This document shows, piece by piece, positions 8,420 through 16,564 of a stretch of DNA of 64,000 nt (the first letter of the stretch is position 1; each line of letters starts with the position of its first letter). Under the pieces are notes generated by a model. It saw nothing but the letters and a program-made list of their open reading frames with translations. It was not told the DNA's origin and made no database searches. Position numbers and translations under genes: made by a program. The stretch is taken from contig NZ_VIUH01000015.1 in NCBI RefSeq assembly GCF_007993865.1, positions 61,229 through 125,228 on the forward strand. The letters are read 5' to 3'. The DNA is from Pseudomonas sp. SJZ079 (GTDB lineage: Bacteria > Pseudomonadota > Gammaproteobacteria > Pseudomonadales > Pseudomonadaceae).

Positions 8420-8980
8420 ATGAGCAAGGTCTACCACGTCGCCGTGCTGGTCGGCAGCCTGCGCAAAGCCTCGATCAACCGCAAACTCGCCCTGGCGTTA
8501 GCCGAACTGGCACCGTCATCGCTGAAGCTGGAAATTGTCGAGATCGGCGATCTGCCGCTGTACAACGAAGACATCGATGGCGAGCGGCCGCCCGAGACCT
8601 ATACCCGCTTCCGAACCAAAGTCAAAGCGGCCGACGCGCTGCTGTTCGTCACCCCGGAATACAACCGTTCGGTGCCCGCGCCGATGAAGAATGCCATCGA
8701 CGTAGGCTCGCGCCCTTACGGTCAGAGTGCCTTCAGCGGCAAACCCGGCGCGGTGCTGAGCGCCTCGCCGGGCGCGGTAGGGGGCTTCGGCGCTAACCAC
8801 CATTTGCGTCAATCCATGGTGTTTCTCGACGTCGCGATGATGCAGCAGCCGGAAGCCTACCTGGGGGGCGCCGGCAGTTTCTTCGAGGAAGCCGGGATGC
8901 TCGGCGACGGCATCAAGCCGTTCCTGCAAAAATTCATCAATGCCTATGCGGCCTGGGTGGCGCAGCACGTCCCGGGCTGA
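8420..8980 (+). CDS. NADPH-dependent FMN reductase (ChrR/azoreductase-like)
   Basis: A 186-residue flavodoxin-fold quinone or chromate reductase. It has the FMN phosphate-binding start (VGSLRKASINRKLA, residues ~10-23), the PEYNRSVPAPMKNAIDV motif (residues ~78-95) that binds the FMN ring, and GAVGGFGANHHLRQ further on. The protein is soluble and should reduce quinones by two electrons, protecting against oxidative stress. The ATG at 8420 has AAGGAA eight bases upstream; a start at 8405 has no such site. It is a single-gene unit. The exact electron acceptor is not known from sequence. Confidence 0.88.
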   Translation: MSKVYHVAVLVGSLRKASINRKLALALAELAPSSLKLEIVEIGDLPLYNEDIDGERPPETYTRFRTKVKAADALLFVTPEYNRSVPAPMKNAIDVGSRPYGQSAFSGKPGAVLSASPGAVGGFGANHHLRQSMVFLDVAMMQQPEAYLGGAGSFFEEAGMLGDGIKPFLQKFINAYAAWVAQHVPG

Positions 8981-9094
8981 TCCGTCAGACAGCGCCACTG
9001 CTCGTGGGCTGCGGCCCGCTGGCTGGCGCAACTCTCGACTTCGTACACTGCCGCGGAGATACCCAGCTGCCTGACGGCTCCGGAGGGTTAGCAG

Positions 9095-10024
9095 ATGAAC
9101 CCGACACAGGACGAAGACAGCTTCTGGAAGGAAACCAGCCAGGACAAACGCCAAGTCGCCGACCTGTGCGCCGCCTTGCGGCGGCGTGCCCAGAGCGACC
9201 AGCCCATGTCCGATTTCCAACTGAAGAATGCCGAGCTGGCGGGCATCGACCTGGTCAACCATGGCAGTCACCACGGCTATGTACTGCACAACGCCGACCT
9301 GTACCGCGCCAATCTGCAGAGCGCCCATCTGTTTGCCCTCGACCTGCGCGGCAGCTCGCTGATGAAGGCCGACCTGCGTCACGCCAACCTGCACTGTGCC
9401 GACCTGCGCGACTGCAACCTGCTTGGCATTCGCCTGGAGGGGGCTCGCCTGGACAACATCATCTGGGATCGCCAGCTGCTGCAAGAGCGCAAAGGCCGCG
9501 AGCTGCTGCGTACTGGCAACAGCGCAGCCGCCCTTCAACTCTTTCAGGAGGCCGAGGAGACCTACCGCAACCTGCGCCTGCACCTGGAAAAGGCCGGCCT
9601 GTTCGAACAAGCCGGGCTGTTCTTCCACCGCGAGATGGTCATGCGCCGCCTGCAAATGCCGCGCTATTCGAGCAAACGCCTGCTGTCCTGGCTGGTCGAC
9701 CTGTTCAGCGGCTACGGTGAGAAGCCGTTGAACGTGGTGCTGTTTTCCCTGGGGCTGATCGGCTTCTGCGGCCTGCTGTATTTCCTGGTCGGCGTACATC
9801 AGGGTGACCGGCCCATGGGCATTGCCTTCGAAGGCAGCCTGCTGAGCAACCTGTTGGACCTGCTCGGCTGCCTCTATTTCAGTGTGGTGACCTTCACCAC
9901 CCTGGGCTACGGCGACATCAGCCCGCACGGTTTAGCCCGCCCGATTGCCGCCTTCGAAGCGTTTGTCGGCAGCTTCACCATGGCATTGTTCGTGGTGGTA
10001 TTCGTCAAGAAGATGACCCGCTAG
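9095..10024 (+). CDS. Pentapeptide-repeat / two-TM potassium channel fusion protein
   Basis: A 309-residue membrane protein in two parts. Residues ~40-120 are pentapeptide repeats (A(D/N)Lxx units such as ADLYRANLQSAHL and KADLRHANLHCADL), which fold as a square beta-helix. A charged helical linker (residues ~125-190, with EEAEETYRNLRLHLEKAG) follows. Residues ~207-309 form a minimal ion channel: a membrane segment near PLNVVLFSLGLIGFC, a pore helix, the selectivity filter TTLGYGD (268-274), and a final membrane helix ending VKKMTR. The filter predicts K+ selectivity. No RCK or voltage-sensor domain is present, so the pentapeptide part is the only candidate gating or docking domain. The ATG at 9095 has GGAGG upstream. 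No operon partner. Confidence 0.85.
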   Translation: MNPTQDEDSFWKETSQDKRQVADLCAALRRRAQSDQPMSDFQLKNAELAGIDLVNHGSHHGYVLHNADLYRANLQSAHLFALDLRGSSLMKADLRHANLHCADLRDCNLLGIRLEGARLDNIIWDRQLLQERKGRELLRTGNSAAALQLFQEAEETYRNLRLHLEKAGLFEQAGLFFHREMVMRRLQMPRYSSKRLLSWLVDLFSGYGEKPLNVVLFSLGLIGFCGLLYFLVGVHQGDRPMGIAFEGSLLSNLLDLLGCLYFSVVTFTTLGYGDISPHGLARPIAAFEAFVGSFTMALFVVVFVKKMTR

Positions 10025-10036
10025 CCGCACGCCTAG

Positions 10037-10134
10037 TGGGTTGACTCCAGCTCGGATAACTGAGGTGCTGAGGCAAAGCGCTGCGCCGAGTCATAGCAGG
10101 CTATGGCAAGGCGCAGCACTGCAGCATCAGGGAC
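10037..10134. repeat. Intergenic dyad containing CGAGTCATAG
   Basis: An inverted repeat with stem GCTGCGCC/GGCGCAGC and an inner stem CATAGC/GCTATG fills the gap between two convergent genes. A related sequence lies at 56197-56310. It may act as a bidirectional transcription stop, though it lacks a clear T-run. Confidence 0.45.
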
Positions 10135-10968
10135 TCAGACCTTCAGCGGCACCCAGACCTCTACCTGGCCGGTGCCGGCCATGGGGTCGAAATCCGCGCT
10201 GTAACGCTCGAACTCCGGGGCGTCCGCCACCTCCAGGACCGAGGCCGGCAGCCAGCGCTGGAAGATCGCGGCGAAGGTCTCGTGGATGCTGGAGATATGC
10301 CCGCGATGGAGAAACACCGCGTAACGTCGGGCCGGCAGGCGTATATGGCGCCAGCCCTCGGGCAGGCCGTCGCTGCGCGTCACCTGGACGCCAGCGATGT
10401 ACTCGAAGCTGCCATCCTCGTCCGGGTTGCAGCAAACACCGTAGGTTTCCCCGCCTTGTTGTCCCGGTACCCTCCCGATATGCGGCACGAAGCGTTGCCA
10501 GAGCGCGGCGATGCCCTGGGCGCGCTCGGTGGTGAAGCGCTCGCCGAGTCCGGCGATCAACAGTTCCTGCTCGTCCACCAGACGCGGTTCGGGCAGCTCG
10601 AAGCTGTGTGTCGGTTGCATGCGCATAGCCTCCCTCAATTCAATTCCAGACAGCGTGCCGCTATTTCGCAGCGCCTCGGGGGTGAGGCCGAATTGCTTAC
10701 GGAACGCGCTGGTGAAAGCCTCGTGGGAGCCGTAACCCACCTCGAGGGCGACGCCGAGGATGTCCGGTGCCCCGTCCGCCAAACGATGCGCCGCCCGGCT
10801 CAAGCGCCGCGCCCGCACGTAGCGCATCACCGACCAGCCGGTCGCGCAGGCGAAGGTTCGTGCCAGACCGAAGCGCGACAGACCGCAGACACTGGCAATG
10901 CGTTGCAGGTCGAGCGGCTCTTCGAGCTCAGTCTCGATCAGCCAGAGCGCTTTGCCCACGGGGTCCAT
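10135..10968 (-). CDS. AraC-family regulator with GyrI-like effector-binding domain
   Basis: A 277-residue regulator. Two AraC helix-turn-helix units lie at residues ~5-105 (IASVCGLSRFGLARTFACATGWS, then VALEVGYGSHEAFTSAFRKQFGLTP). A C-terminal GyrI-like small-molecule binding domain covers residues ~120-277 (FELPEPRLVDEQELLIAGLG, and ending EVWVPLKV). This DNA-binding-first order matches Rob and SoxS-like fusion regulators that sense drugs or stress compounds. The ATG at 10968 is chosen over the GTG at 10974 because AGGAG is five bases ahead of it. It has no obvious partner; the upstream neighbour on the same strand ends about 150 bases away. Confidence 0.85.
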   Translation of the reverse strand: MDPVGKALWLIETELEEPLDLQRIASVCGLSRFGLARTFACATGWSVMRYVRARRLSRAAHRLADGAPDILGVALEVGYGSHEAFTSAFRKQFGLTPEALRNSGTLSGIELREAMRMQPTHSFELPEPRLVDEQELLIAGLGERFTTERAQGIAALWQRFVPHIGRVPGQQGGETYGVCCNPDEDGSFEYIAGVQVTRSDGLPEGWRHIRLPARRYAVFLHRGHISSIHETFAAIFQRWLPASVLEVADAPEFERYSADFDPMAGTGQVEVWVPLKV

Positions 10969-11116
10969 GTCCACTCCTCAAACAGTCGCCTGCAGTACGG
11001 GATCACCCTGGCGGATGCACTTGATCGCTCTTGCGGCCCGTTGCCGGCCTTGGAGGCAAAAGCCGGTCGAGATGCCGCCGAGTCCATCGGCCGCAACCGC
11101 GAGCGCCCGAGAGCCC

Positions 11117-11893
11117 TTACAGACCATACTTGGCCTTCAGCGCAGCGACGGCGCGCTGCTCACTGCGCAGGAAGGCATCGAAACGCTGGATCAGCTCGGG
11201 ATGGCGGATGCTCGACAGGTAATAGTGGCTGTCGCTGAGCGCCAGTAGCCTGGGCTCTGCTACCAGCGCATCCGGTCGGCCCTGCCGGGCCAAGTGATAG
11301 CGAGCCACTTGCTGCGCCATATTGGCACCATCGATATAACCGGCCAGGGTCATCCAGATCAGCCCTTCCGGGTTAGGCGCTCGATGAATTTCCACCTGGC
11401 CGGCGGCAATCTCAGCGTGGAACTTCCATGGGGTGAAACCGCGAACGAAGCCAAGCTTGCGAAAACGCTGTAGCGGCTGCCCCAACCGCGCCGGCATCAC
11501 CAGCATCACATCCTGGAACGCCAGCAACGGCTGCGAGTAGCTGATGGAGTCCTCTGGCTTACCGGGTTCACTCCACAGCGGGTTATCGGGGAACACCAGG
11601 TCGAGCTGGCCTGCCCAATAGTTGTGGTAGAGCCGCCGCACTGGCAATGGCACATAACGCAGGGTGATCTTCTCGTGTGTGGCGAACAGGTCCAGCAACT
11701 CGCGCGCATAGCCGCGATATTGATGATCCGGCGGGGCCACCGAAAAAATCGGGAAATAATCGACATCCTCCACCCCCACGCTATATGTCTGTGCAGCAAC
11801 CGTAGCGGGGATGAGGCTCAGGCTAAAGGCGGCCAGCAGCAAGCAAACGAGCCTGGCCGTTCGGGGAGCGCACTGGGCGAGCGGGGTCAACAT
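11117..11893 (-). CDS. Orphan periplasmic substrate-binding protein (SBP_bac_3 type)
   Basis: A 258-residue secreted protein with a signal peptide (hydrophobic residues ~14-34, cleavage after VAA or AAQ). The mature part resembles the amino-acid-binding SBP family, with the start YSVGVEDVDYFPIFSVAPPDHQYRGYARELLDLFA and YWAGQLDLVFPDNP. Pseudomonas genomes carry many such single genes with no linked permease, and their ligands are mostly unknown. It could act as a binding partner for a shared transporter or as a sensor domain. The start is the first ATG; the site ahead of it is weak. Function beyond ligand binding is not supported. Confidence 0.75.
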   Translation of the reverse strand: MLTPLAQCAPRTARLVCLLLAAFSLSLIPATVAAQTYSVGVEDVDYFPIFSVAPPDHQYRGYARELLDLFATHEKITLRYVPLPVRRLYHNYWAGQLDLVFPDNPLWSEPGKPEDSISYSQPLLAFQDVMLVMPARLGQPLQRFRKLGFVRGFTPWKFHAEIAAGQVEIHRAPNPEGLIWMTLAGYIDGANMAQQVARYHLARQGRPDALVAEPRLLALSDSHYYLSSIRHPELIQRFDAFLRSEQRAVAALKAKYGL

Positions 11894-12033
11894 GGAAGGA
11901 AGGCTCGGCTACTTCGATGCGCCACAGTGTACTTCCCCTACAGCTAGTCAACGCCAGCACCAAGCCGAGCAGAACGATGCAATGAATAGCAGAGGTATGT
12001 TCGGCCACCGGGTTGGCCGAACGCCGAAAAAAG

Positions 12034-12059
12034 AAAACCCCGCTGGTGCGGGGCTTTTG
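12034..12059 (-). terminator. Rho-independent terminator on the minus strand with no recognised upstream gene
   Basis: A stem of AAAACCCCGC with GCGGGGCTTTT and a four-base loop. Read on the minus strand, the stem is followed by TTTTCTTTTTT, so it is a strong minus-strand terminator. The nearest minus-strand gene above it ends 640 bases away and has its own terminator. Confidence 0.65.
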
Positions 12060-12207
12060 CAGACTGAGTGCTGACATCCTTGATCTGCGCACCATCCTGG
12101 CGGCAATCCAGCGTATCCCTTTTGGTTAATCTGCGCTTCCTGCGCGACGTCCTTGAGTAACAGATTACTCAGCCCCTCCAAGGGGTAACAGTGGCGATCG
12201 GCAGCGC

Positions 12208-12233
12208 GTGCTGTAAGCCATGGCTTACAGCAC
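12208..12233. repeat. 26-bp perfect palindrome
   Basis: GTGCTGTAAGCCA and its exact reverse complement meet with no spacer. The palindrome sits at the point where recognisable endonuclease I coding sequence begins. It may be a regulator site, a former recombination site, or the scar of a rearrangement. Confidence 0.8.
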
Positions 12234-12646
12234 CTCCGTCCAACATCGCGCCACCAAGCGTCAGTGCAGCATCATGAAGCCGTGCACTCCCTATATCGCC
12301 GCCGACCTGCATAACCTCTATCCCGCCCTGACCCGTGTCGAACAGGCTCGACGCAAACACCATACCGATCAAGTTCGCAGGGCTTGGCTGCGACCTGAAG
12401 GCCAGCCACCCGCAGATGGAGCCTCGCGACGCGGCCAAAGGCAACATTGCCCGGGCGATCGTCTATAGGCACTACGAGTACCACCTACCCATAGTCGGCG
12501 CGCTTCAGATGTACAAAGAGTGGCACCGAATGGATCCGCCAGATGCCGAGGAGCAAGCGCGCAACGACAAGATCGCCAACCGGCAAGGTACGCTCAACAA
12601 TTTTATCGATGACCCGGCGCGGGTCGATAGCCTGATCAAAAATCAA
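12220..12646 (+). pseudogene. Endonuclease I (EndA-like) remnant, frameshifted and lacking its N-terminus
   Basis: Two frames hold consecutive pieces of an endonuclease I-family nuclease. The first (12220-~12372) reads ADLHNLYPALTRVEQARRKH, the conserved NLYPA region. The second (~12372-12646) reads FAGLGCDLKASHPQMEPRD, then AKGNIARAIVYRHYEYHLP, WHRMDPPDAEEQARND and NNFIDDPARVDS, the conserved C-terminal half. A frameshift near 12372 separates them. The upstream catalytic portion is missing, the region starts at a 26-bp palindrome, and there is no stop before the frame runs into the fadE-type gene on the other strand. This is a dead gene; the family normally makes periplasmic or secreted DNases. 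The family assignment rests on motif memory. Confidence 0.75.
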
Positions 12647-12654
12647 GCACCCCC

Positions 12655-12682
12655 TACTAAAAACCCCGCAGCAGCGGGGTTC
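12655..12682 (-). terminator. Rho-independent terminator of the first acyl-CoA dehydrogenase gene
   Basis: On the minus strand AACCCCGC, a short loop, then GCGGGGTTTTTAG, beginning 20 bases after the stop codon. Confidence 0.85.
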
Positions 12683-12701
12683 CCAGTTCAGCACTCAACC
12701 A

Positions 12702-14480
12702 CTAGAACTGCGCGGCGTCCAGCAGGTACAGGCTCTCGCTGCCGGCTTTGACCGAGGCACTCAACGAATGAATCCGCGGCAGGATGCGCGCAAAGTAGAA
12801 GCGCGCGGTGCCCAGCTTGCTGGCGTAGAAGTCGTCCTGAGCCTCTTTGCCCAGTGCGGCCTTGGCCATCAATGCCCACATGTAGGCGTAAGCGGTGTAA
12901 CCGAACACGTGCAGGTACTCGACCGAGGCCGCGCCGATTTCATTCGGGTTGGACTTGGCGCGCTCCAGCAGGTCGGCGGTCATCTGCTCGAGGTTGGCGA
13001 TGGCGGCTTTCAGCGGCTCGGTGAACTCGCTCAGGCTGCTGTCGGAGGAGTCGGTGAAGGCCTTGATCTCTTCGGCGAAGTGCTTGTAGAACGCACCGCC
13101 GCTGCCAACCACCTTGCGCCCGACCAGGTCGAGGGCCTGGATACCGTTGGTGCCTTCGTAGATCTGGGTGATGCGGCAATCGCGCACCAGCTGTTCCTGG
13201 CCCCACTCTCGGACGAAACCATGACCGCCGAACACTTGCTGACCGTGGATAGTGGTTTCCAGGCCGAGGTCGGTGAGAAAGGCCTTGGCCACCGGCGTCA
13301 GCAGCGCCACCAGCTCCTCGGCGCGCTTGCGGGTGGCCGGCTCCTCGCTGAACTTGGCGGTATCCAGCTGCATGGCGACGTAGCTGGAGAAGGCACGACC
13401 GCCTTCGTTCAGCGCCTTCATGGTCAGCAGCATACGGCGCACGTCGGGGTGCACGATGATTGGATCGGCGGCTTTGTCCTTGGCCACAGGGCCGGTCGGC
13501 GCACGACTCTGGATACGCTCGCGGGCGTATTCGATGGCACTCTGGTAGGAGCGCTCGCCGGTCGCCAGGCCCTGAATGCCGACGCCGAGTCGCTCGTAGT
13601 TCATCATGGTGAACATCGCCGCCAGGCCACGGTTCGGCGCGTCGATGATGTAGCCGGTGGCGCCGTCGAAGTTCATCACGCAGGTGCTGGAGGCCTTGAT
13701 GCCCATCTTGTGCTCGATCGAGCCACAGGACAGGGCGTTGTGCTCGCCCAGCGAGCCGTCGGCGCCCACCATGAACTTGGGTACCAGGAACAGCGAGATA
13801 CCTTTCGGACCGGCCGGGGCGTCGGGCAGTTTGGCCAGGACCAGGTGAATGATGTTCTCGGTCAGGTCGTGCTCGCCGCCGGTGATGAAGATCTTGGTGC
13901 CGCTGACCTTGTAGCTGCCGTCAGCCTGCGGCTCGGCCTTGGTGCGGATGATGCCCAGGTCGGTGCCGGCGTGCGGCTCGGTCAGGCACATGGAACCGGC
14001 CCAGGTACCGGCGTACATGTTCGGCAGGTACTTCTGCTTCAGCTCTTCGCTGGCGTGAGCATTCAGCGACAGGCAGGCGCCGGCCGTGAGCATCGGATAC
14101 AGGCCGAAGGACAGGTTGGCCGAGTTGACCATTTCCTCGACTTGCGCCGAGATCACCTTGGGCATGCCCATGCCGCCGAACAGTGTGTCGCCGCCGACGC
14201 CGACCCAGCCACCTTCGGCGTAGGTCTTATACGCCGCCGGAAAACCGGCCGGGGTCTTCACCGCGCCGTTGTCCCAGGAGCAGCCTTCTTCGTCGCCGCT
14301 ACGGTTCAGCGGCGCAACCACGCCCGCGGTCACCTTGCCAGCCTCTTCGAGAATGGCGTTGGCGGTCTCTTCGTCCACCACCTCGGCCAGAGCAGGCAGT
14401 TCGGCCCATAGCTTGGACACTTCAAACACTTCATTGAGTACGAAGCGCATATCACGCAGGGGAGCTTTGTAGTCAGCCAT
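12702..14480 (-). CDS. Acyl-CoA dehydrogenase, long C-terminally extended type (copy 1)
   Basis: A 592-residue FAD enzyme that makes the first double bond in acyl-CoA beta-oxidation. Besides the three usual domains it has the extra C-terminal domain found in ~600-residue Pseudomonas enzymes (PA0506-PA0508 type). Visible motifs are MCLTEPHAGTDLG and SGTKIFITGGEHD (FAD/substrate binding), EHKMGIKAS, and IYEGTNGIQALDL near residue 440, whose Glu is the expected catalytic base. Databases often label such proteins DmdC-like 3-methylmercaptopropionyl-CoA dehydrogenases, but fatty acyl-CoA is the more likely substrate here. It starts at ATG 14480 after GAGGATTCCCC. It is the last of three paralogues and has its own terminator. 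Confidence 0.92.
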   Translation of the reverse strand: MADYKAPLRDMRFVLNEVFEVSKLWAELPALAEVVDEETANAILEEAGKVTAGVVAPLNRSGDEEGCSWDNGAVKTPAGFPAAYKTYAEGGWVGVGGDTLFGGMGMPKVISAQVEEMVNSANLSFGLYPMLTAGACLSLNAHASEELKQKYLPNMYAGTWAGSMCLTEPHAGTDLGIIRTKAEPQADGSYKVSGTKIFITGGEHDLTENIIHLVLAKLPDAPAGPKGISLFLVPKFMVGADGSLGEHNALSCGSIEHKMGIKASSTCVMNFDGATGYIIDAPNRGLAAMFTMMNYERLGVGIQGLATGERSYQSAIEYARERIQSRAPTGPVAKDKAADPIIVHPDVRRMLLTMKALNEGGRAFSSYVAMQLDTAKFSEEPATRKRAEELVALLTPVAKAFLTDLGLETTIHGQQVFGGHGFVREWGQEQLVRDCRITQIYEGTNGIQALDLVGRKVVGSGGAFYKHFAEEIKAFTDSSDSSLSEFTEPLKAAIANLEQMTADLLERAKSNPNEIGAASVEYLHVFGYTAYAYMWALMAKAALGKEAQDDFYASKLGTARFYFARILPRIHSLSASVKAGSESLYLLDAAQF

Positions 14481-14606
14481 GGGGAATCCTCGAACGAACC
14501 AACGGGCTTGCAGTAGGGTTCGGAGTTTAACTCAACAACTTTTAAGACATATAGGGTCGTGTTATGACCCAATAGTCTAATCAGGTCGACCCGCCAGCCT
14601 CATGTA

Positions 14607-14630
14607 GAAGCCCGCCAAACGGCGGGCTTC
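14607..14630 (-). terminator. Hairpin terminator after acyl-CoA dehydrogenase copy 2
   Basis: GAAGCCCGCC/GGCGGGCTTC with an AAAC loop lies 20 bases after the stop of the copy-2 gene. On the minus strand only a short weak T-run follows, so some read-through into copy 1 is possible. Confidence 0.65.
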
Positions 14631-14649
14631 CTGGAACCGCGACCATTCG

Positions 14650-16446
14650 TCAGAGCGCGAAGTGCTCGGCCGGCAAGTCCATCATGCAGGCGCTGCCGGC
14701 CTCGGCCGCAGCCAGGTGCGCGGCGGTACGCGGCAGCAGGCGCTTGAAATAGAACTCGCAGGTGGCCAGCTTGGCTTGGTAGAACGCCGCCTCACCGGTC
14801 CCCGCCGCCAGCTTGTCCTGCGCGACCAGTGCCATGCGCAACCAGAAGTAACCCAGAATGACGTAGCCGGAAAACATCAGGTAGTCCACCGAAGCGGCGC
14901 CGACCTCATCTGGATTGTTCATCGCCGCCAGTCCAACCTTCTGCGTCAGTTCGCTCCACTGCTGGTTCAGCGTCGCCAACTGGCCCGCATAGCCCTTGAG
15001 CTGCGGATGCTCGGCCTGCGCCTGACAGAACTTGTGGACGATTTTGCTGAAGCCTTTCAGCAGCTTGCCCTGGCTACCCAGCACCTTGCGGCCGAGCAGA
15101 TCGAGCGCCTGAATGCCGTTGGTGCCTTCATAGATAGGTGCGATGCGGCAATCGCGCACCAGCTGCTCCATGCCCCACTCGCGGATGTAACCGTGGCCAC
15201 CGAACACCTGCATGCCGTGGTTGGTTACTTCCAAGCCGGTTTCGGTCATGAAGGCCTTGCAGATCGGGGTGAGGAAGGCCAGCAGATTTTCCGCCTCCTC
15301 ACGCGGTTCAGCGTCAGCACTCAGGTGGGCAGTATCCAACAGCTGCGCGGTGAAATAAGCCAGCGCCCGGTTGCCCTCGTTGAAGGCCTTCATGGTCAGC
15401 AGCATGCGCCGCACATCCGGGTGCACGATGATCGGATCGGCCGGTTTGTCCGGCGCCTTAGGCCCGCTCAAGGCACGCATTTGCAGACGCTCATTGGCGT
15501 ATTTGATCGCGCCCTGGAAGCTGGTTTCGCCCAGGCACAGCCCCTGCATACCAGTGCCCAGGCGGGCGTGGTTCATCATGGTGAACATGCAGTTGAGACC
15601 CTTGTTGGCCTCACCGATCAGAAACCCCTTGGCGCTATCGAAGTTGATCACGCAGGTGGCCGAGGCCTTGATGCCCATCTTGTGTTCGATCGAACCGCAG
15701 GACACGGCGTTACGCTCACCCGCCTCCCCCTGCGCATCGGGCAGGAATTTCGGCACGATAAACAGTGAAATCCCCTTGGTACCGGCCGGCGCATCGGGCA
15801 GTTTGGCCAGCACCAAATGGACGATGTTCTCGCTCATGTCGTGCTCACCGGCCGAGATGAAAATCTTGCTGCCGGTGATCGCATAGCTGCCATCCGCCTG
15901 GGGCACGGCGCGGGTTTTGATGATGCCCAGGTCGGTACCGCAATGCGCTTCGGTCAGGCACATGGTGCCGGTCCAGCGCCCTGCGGTCATGCGCGTCAGG
16001 TAGGCCTGCTTCTGCTCTTCCGTGCCGTGGGCATGGATCGCCGACATGGCACCGCTGGTCAGGCCCGGGTACATGCCCCATGAGGTGTTGCTGGCGCCGA
16101 CCATTTCGCTGATCAGCAAGCCGAGCGAGTGCGGCAGCCCCTGGCCACCGTAATTCGGGTCGGTGGCCAAGCCCATCCAGCCACCTTCGGCGTACTGGGC
16201 AAAGGCTTCCTTGAAGCCCTTGGGCGTGGTCACCACGCCGTTGTCGAACTGACACTCTTCCTCGTCACCGGAACGATTGAGCGGTGCCAGCACCTGCTCA
16301 CAGAATTTAGCGCCTTCCTCAAGGATCGCGTCGACCATGTCCGGCGTCGCATCGCTAGCCCCGAGGGCGGCGTAGCTGCCGTGGAAGTCGAAGACATCGT
16401 CGATCAAGAAGCGCATGTCGCGCAGGGGGGCCTTGTACTCGGGCAT
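14650..16446 (-). CDS. Acyl-CoA dehydrogenase, long C-terminally extended type (copy 2)
   Basis: A 598-residue paralogue of the neighbouring genes, sharing the N-terminus EYKAPLRDMRF and every functional motif: [46 protein letters not shown] and [15 protein letters not shown] (catalytic Glu near residue 437). All motif residues are intact, so it should be active. Between copies 1 and 2 there is a hairpin terminator, and between copies 2 and 3 a diguanylate cyclase gene. Separate promoters are therefore likely, and the copies may have different chain-length ranges. P. aeruginosa homologues PA0506 and PA0508 are described as having different chain-length preferences, which I recall but cannot map onto these copies. 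Confidence 0.92.
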   Translation of the reverse strand: MPEYKAPLRDMRFLIDDVFDFHGSYAALGASDATPDMVDAILEEGAKFCEQVLAPLNRSGDEEECQFDNGVVTTPKGFKEAFAQYAEGGWMGLATDPNYGGQGLPHSLGLLISEMVGASNTSWGMYPGLTSGAMSAIHAHGTEEQKQAYLTRMTAGRWTGTMCLTEAHCGTDLGIIKTRAVPQADGSYAITGSKIFISAGEHDMSENIVHLVLAKLPDAPAGTKGISLFIVPKFLPDAQGEAGERNAVSCGSIEHKMGIKASATCVINFDSAKGFLIGEANKGLNCMFTMMNHARLGTGMQGLCLGETSFQGAIKYANERLQMRALSGPKAPDKPADPIIVHPDVRRMLLTMKAFNEGNRALAYFTAQLLDTAHLSADAEPREEAENLLAFLTPICKAFMTETGLEVTNHGMQVFGGHGYIREWGMEQLVRDCRIAPIYEGTNGIQALDLLGRKVLGSQGKLLKGFSKIVHKFCQAQAEHPQLKGYAGQLATLNQQWSELTQKVGLAAMNNPDEVGAASVDYLMFSGYVILGYFWLRMALVAQDKLAAGTGEAAFYQAKLATCEFYFKRLLPRTAAHLAAAEAGSACMMDLPAEHFAL

Positions 16447-16564
16447 GGTCGTTCTCCGTCAGCAGGCGCGCAGGGCGCGGATTAATACTCCCACGCTACT
16501 GCTACTGGGTGCCTGAGGACAATCACCGTGCGAGCGCTGAATGCGCCGCCATAAATGGCTCGAC

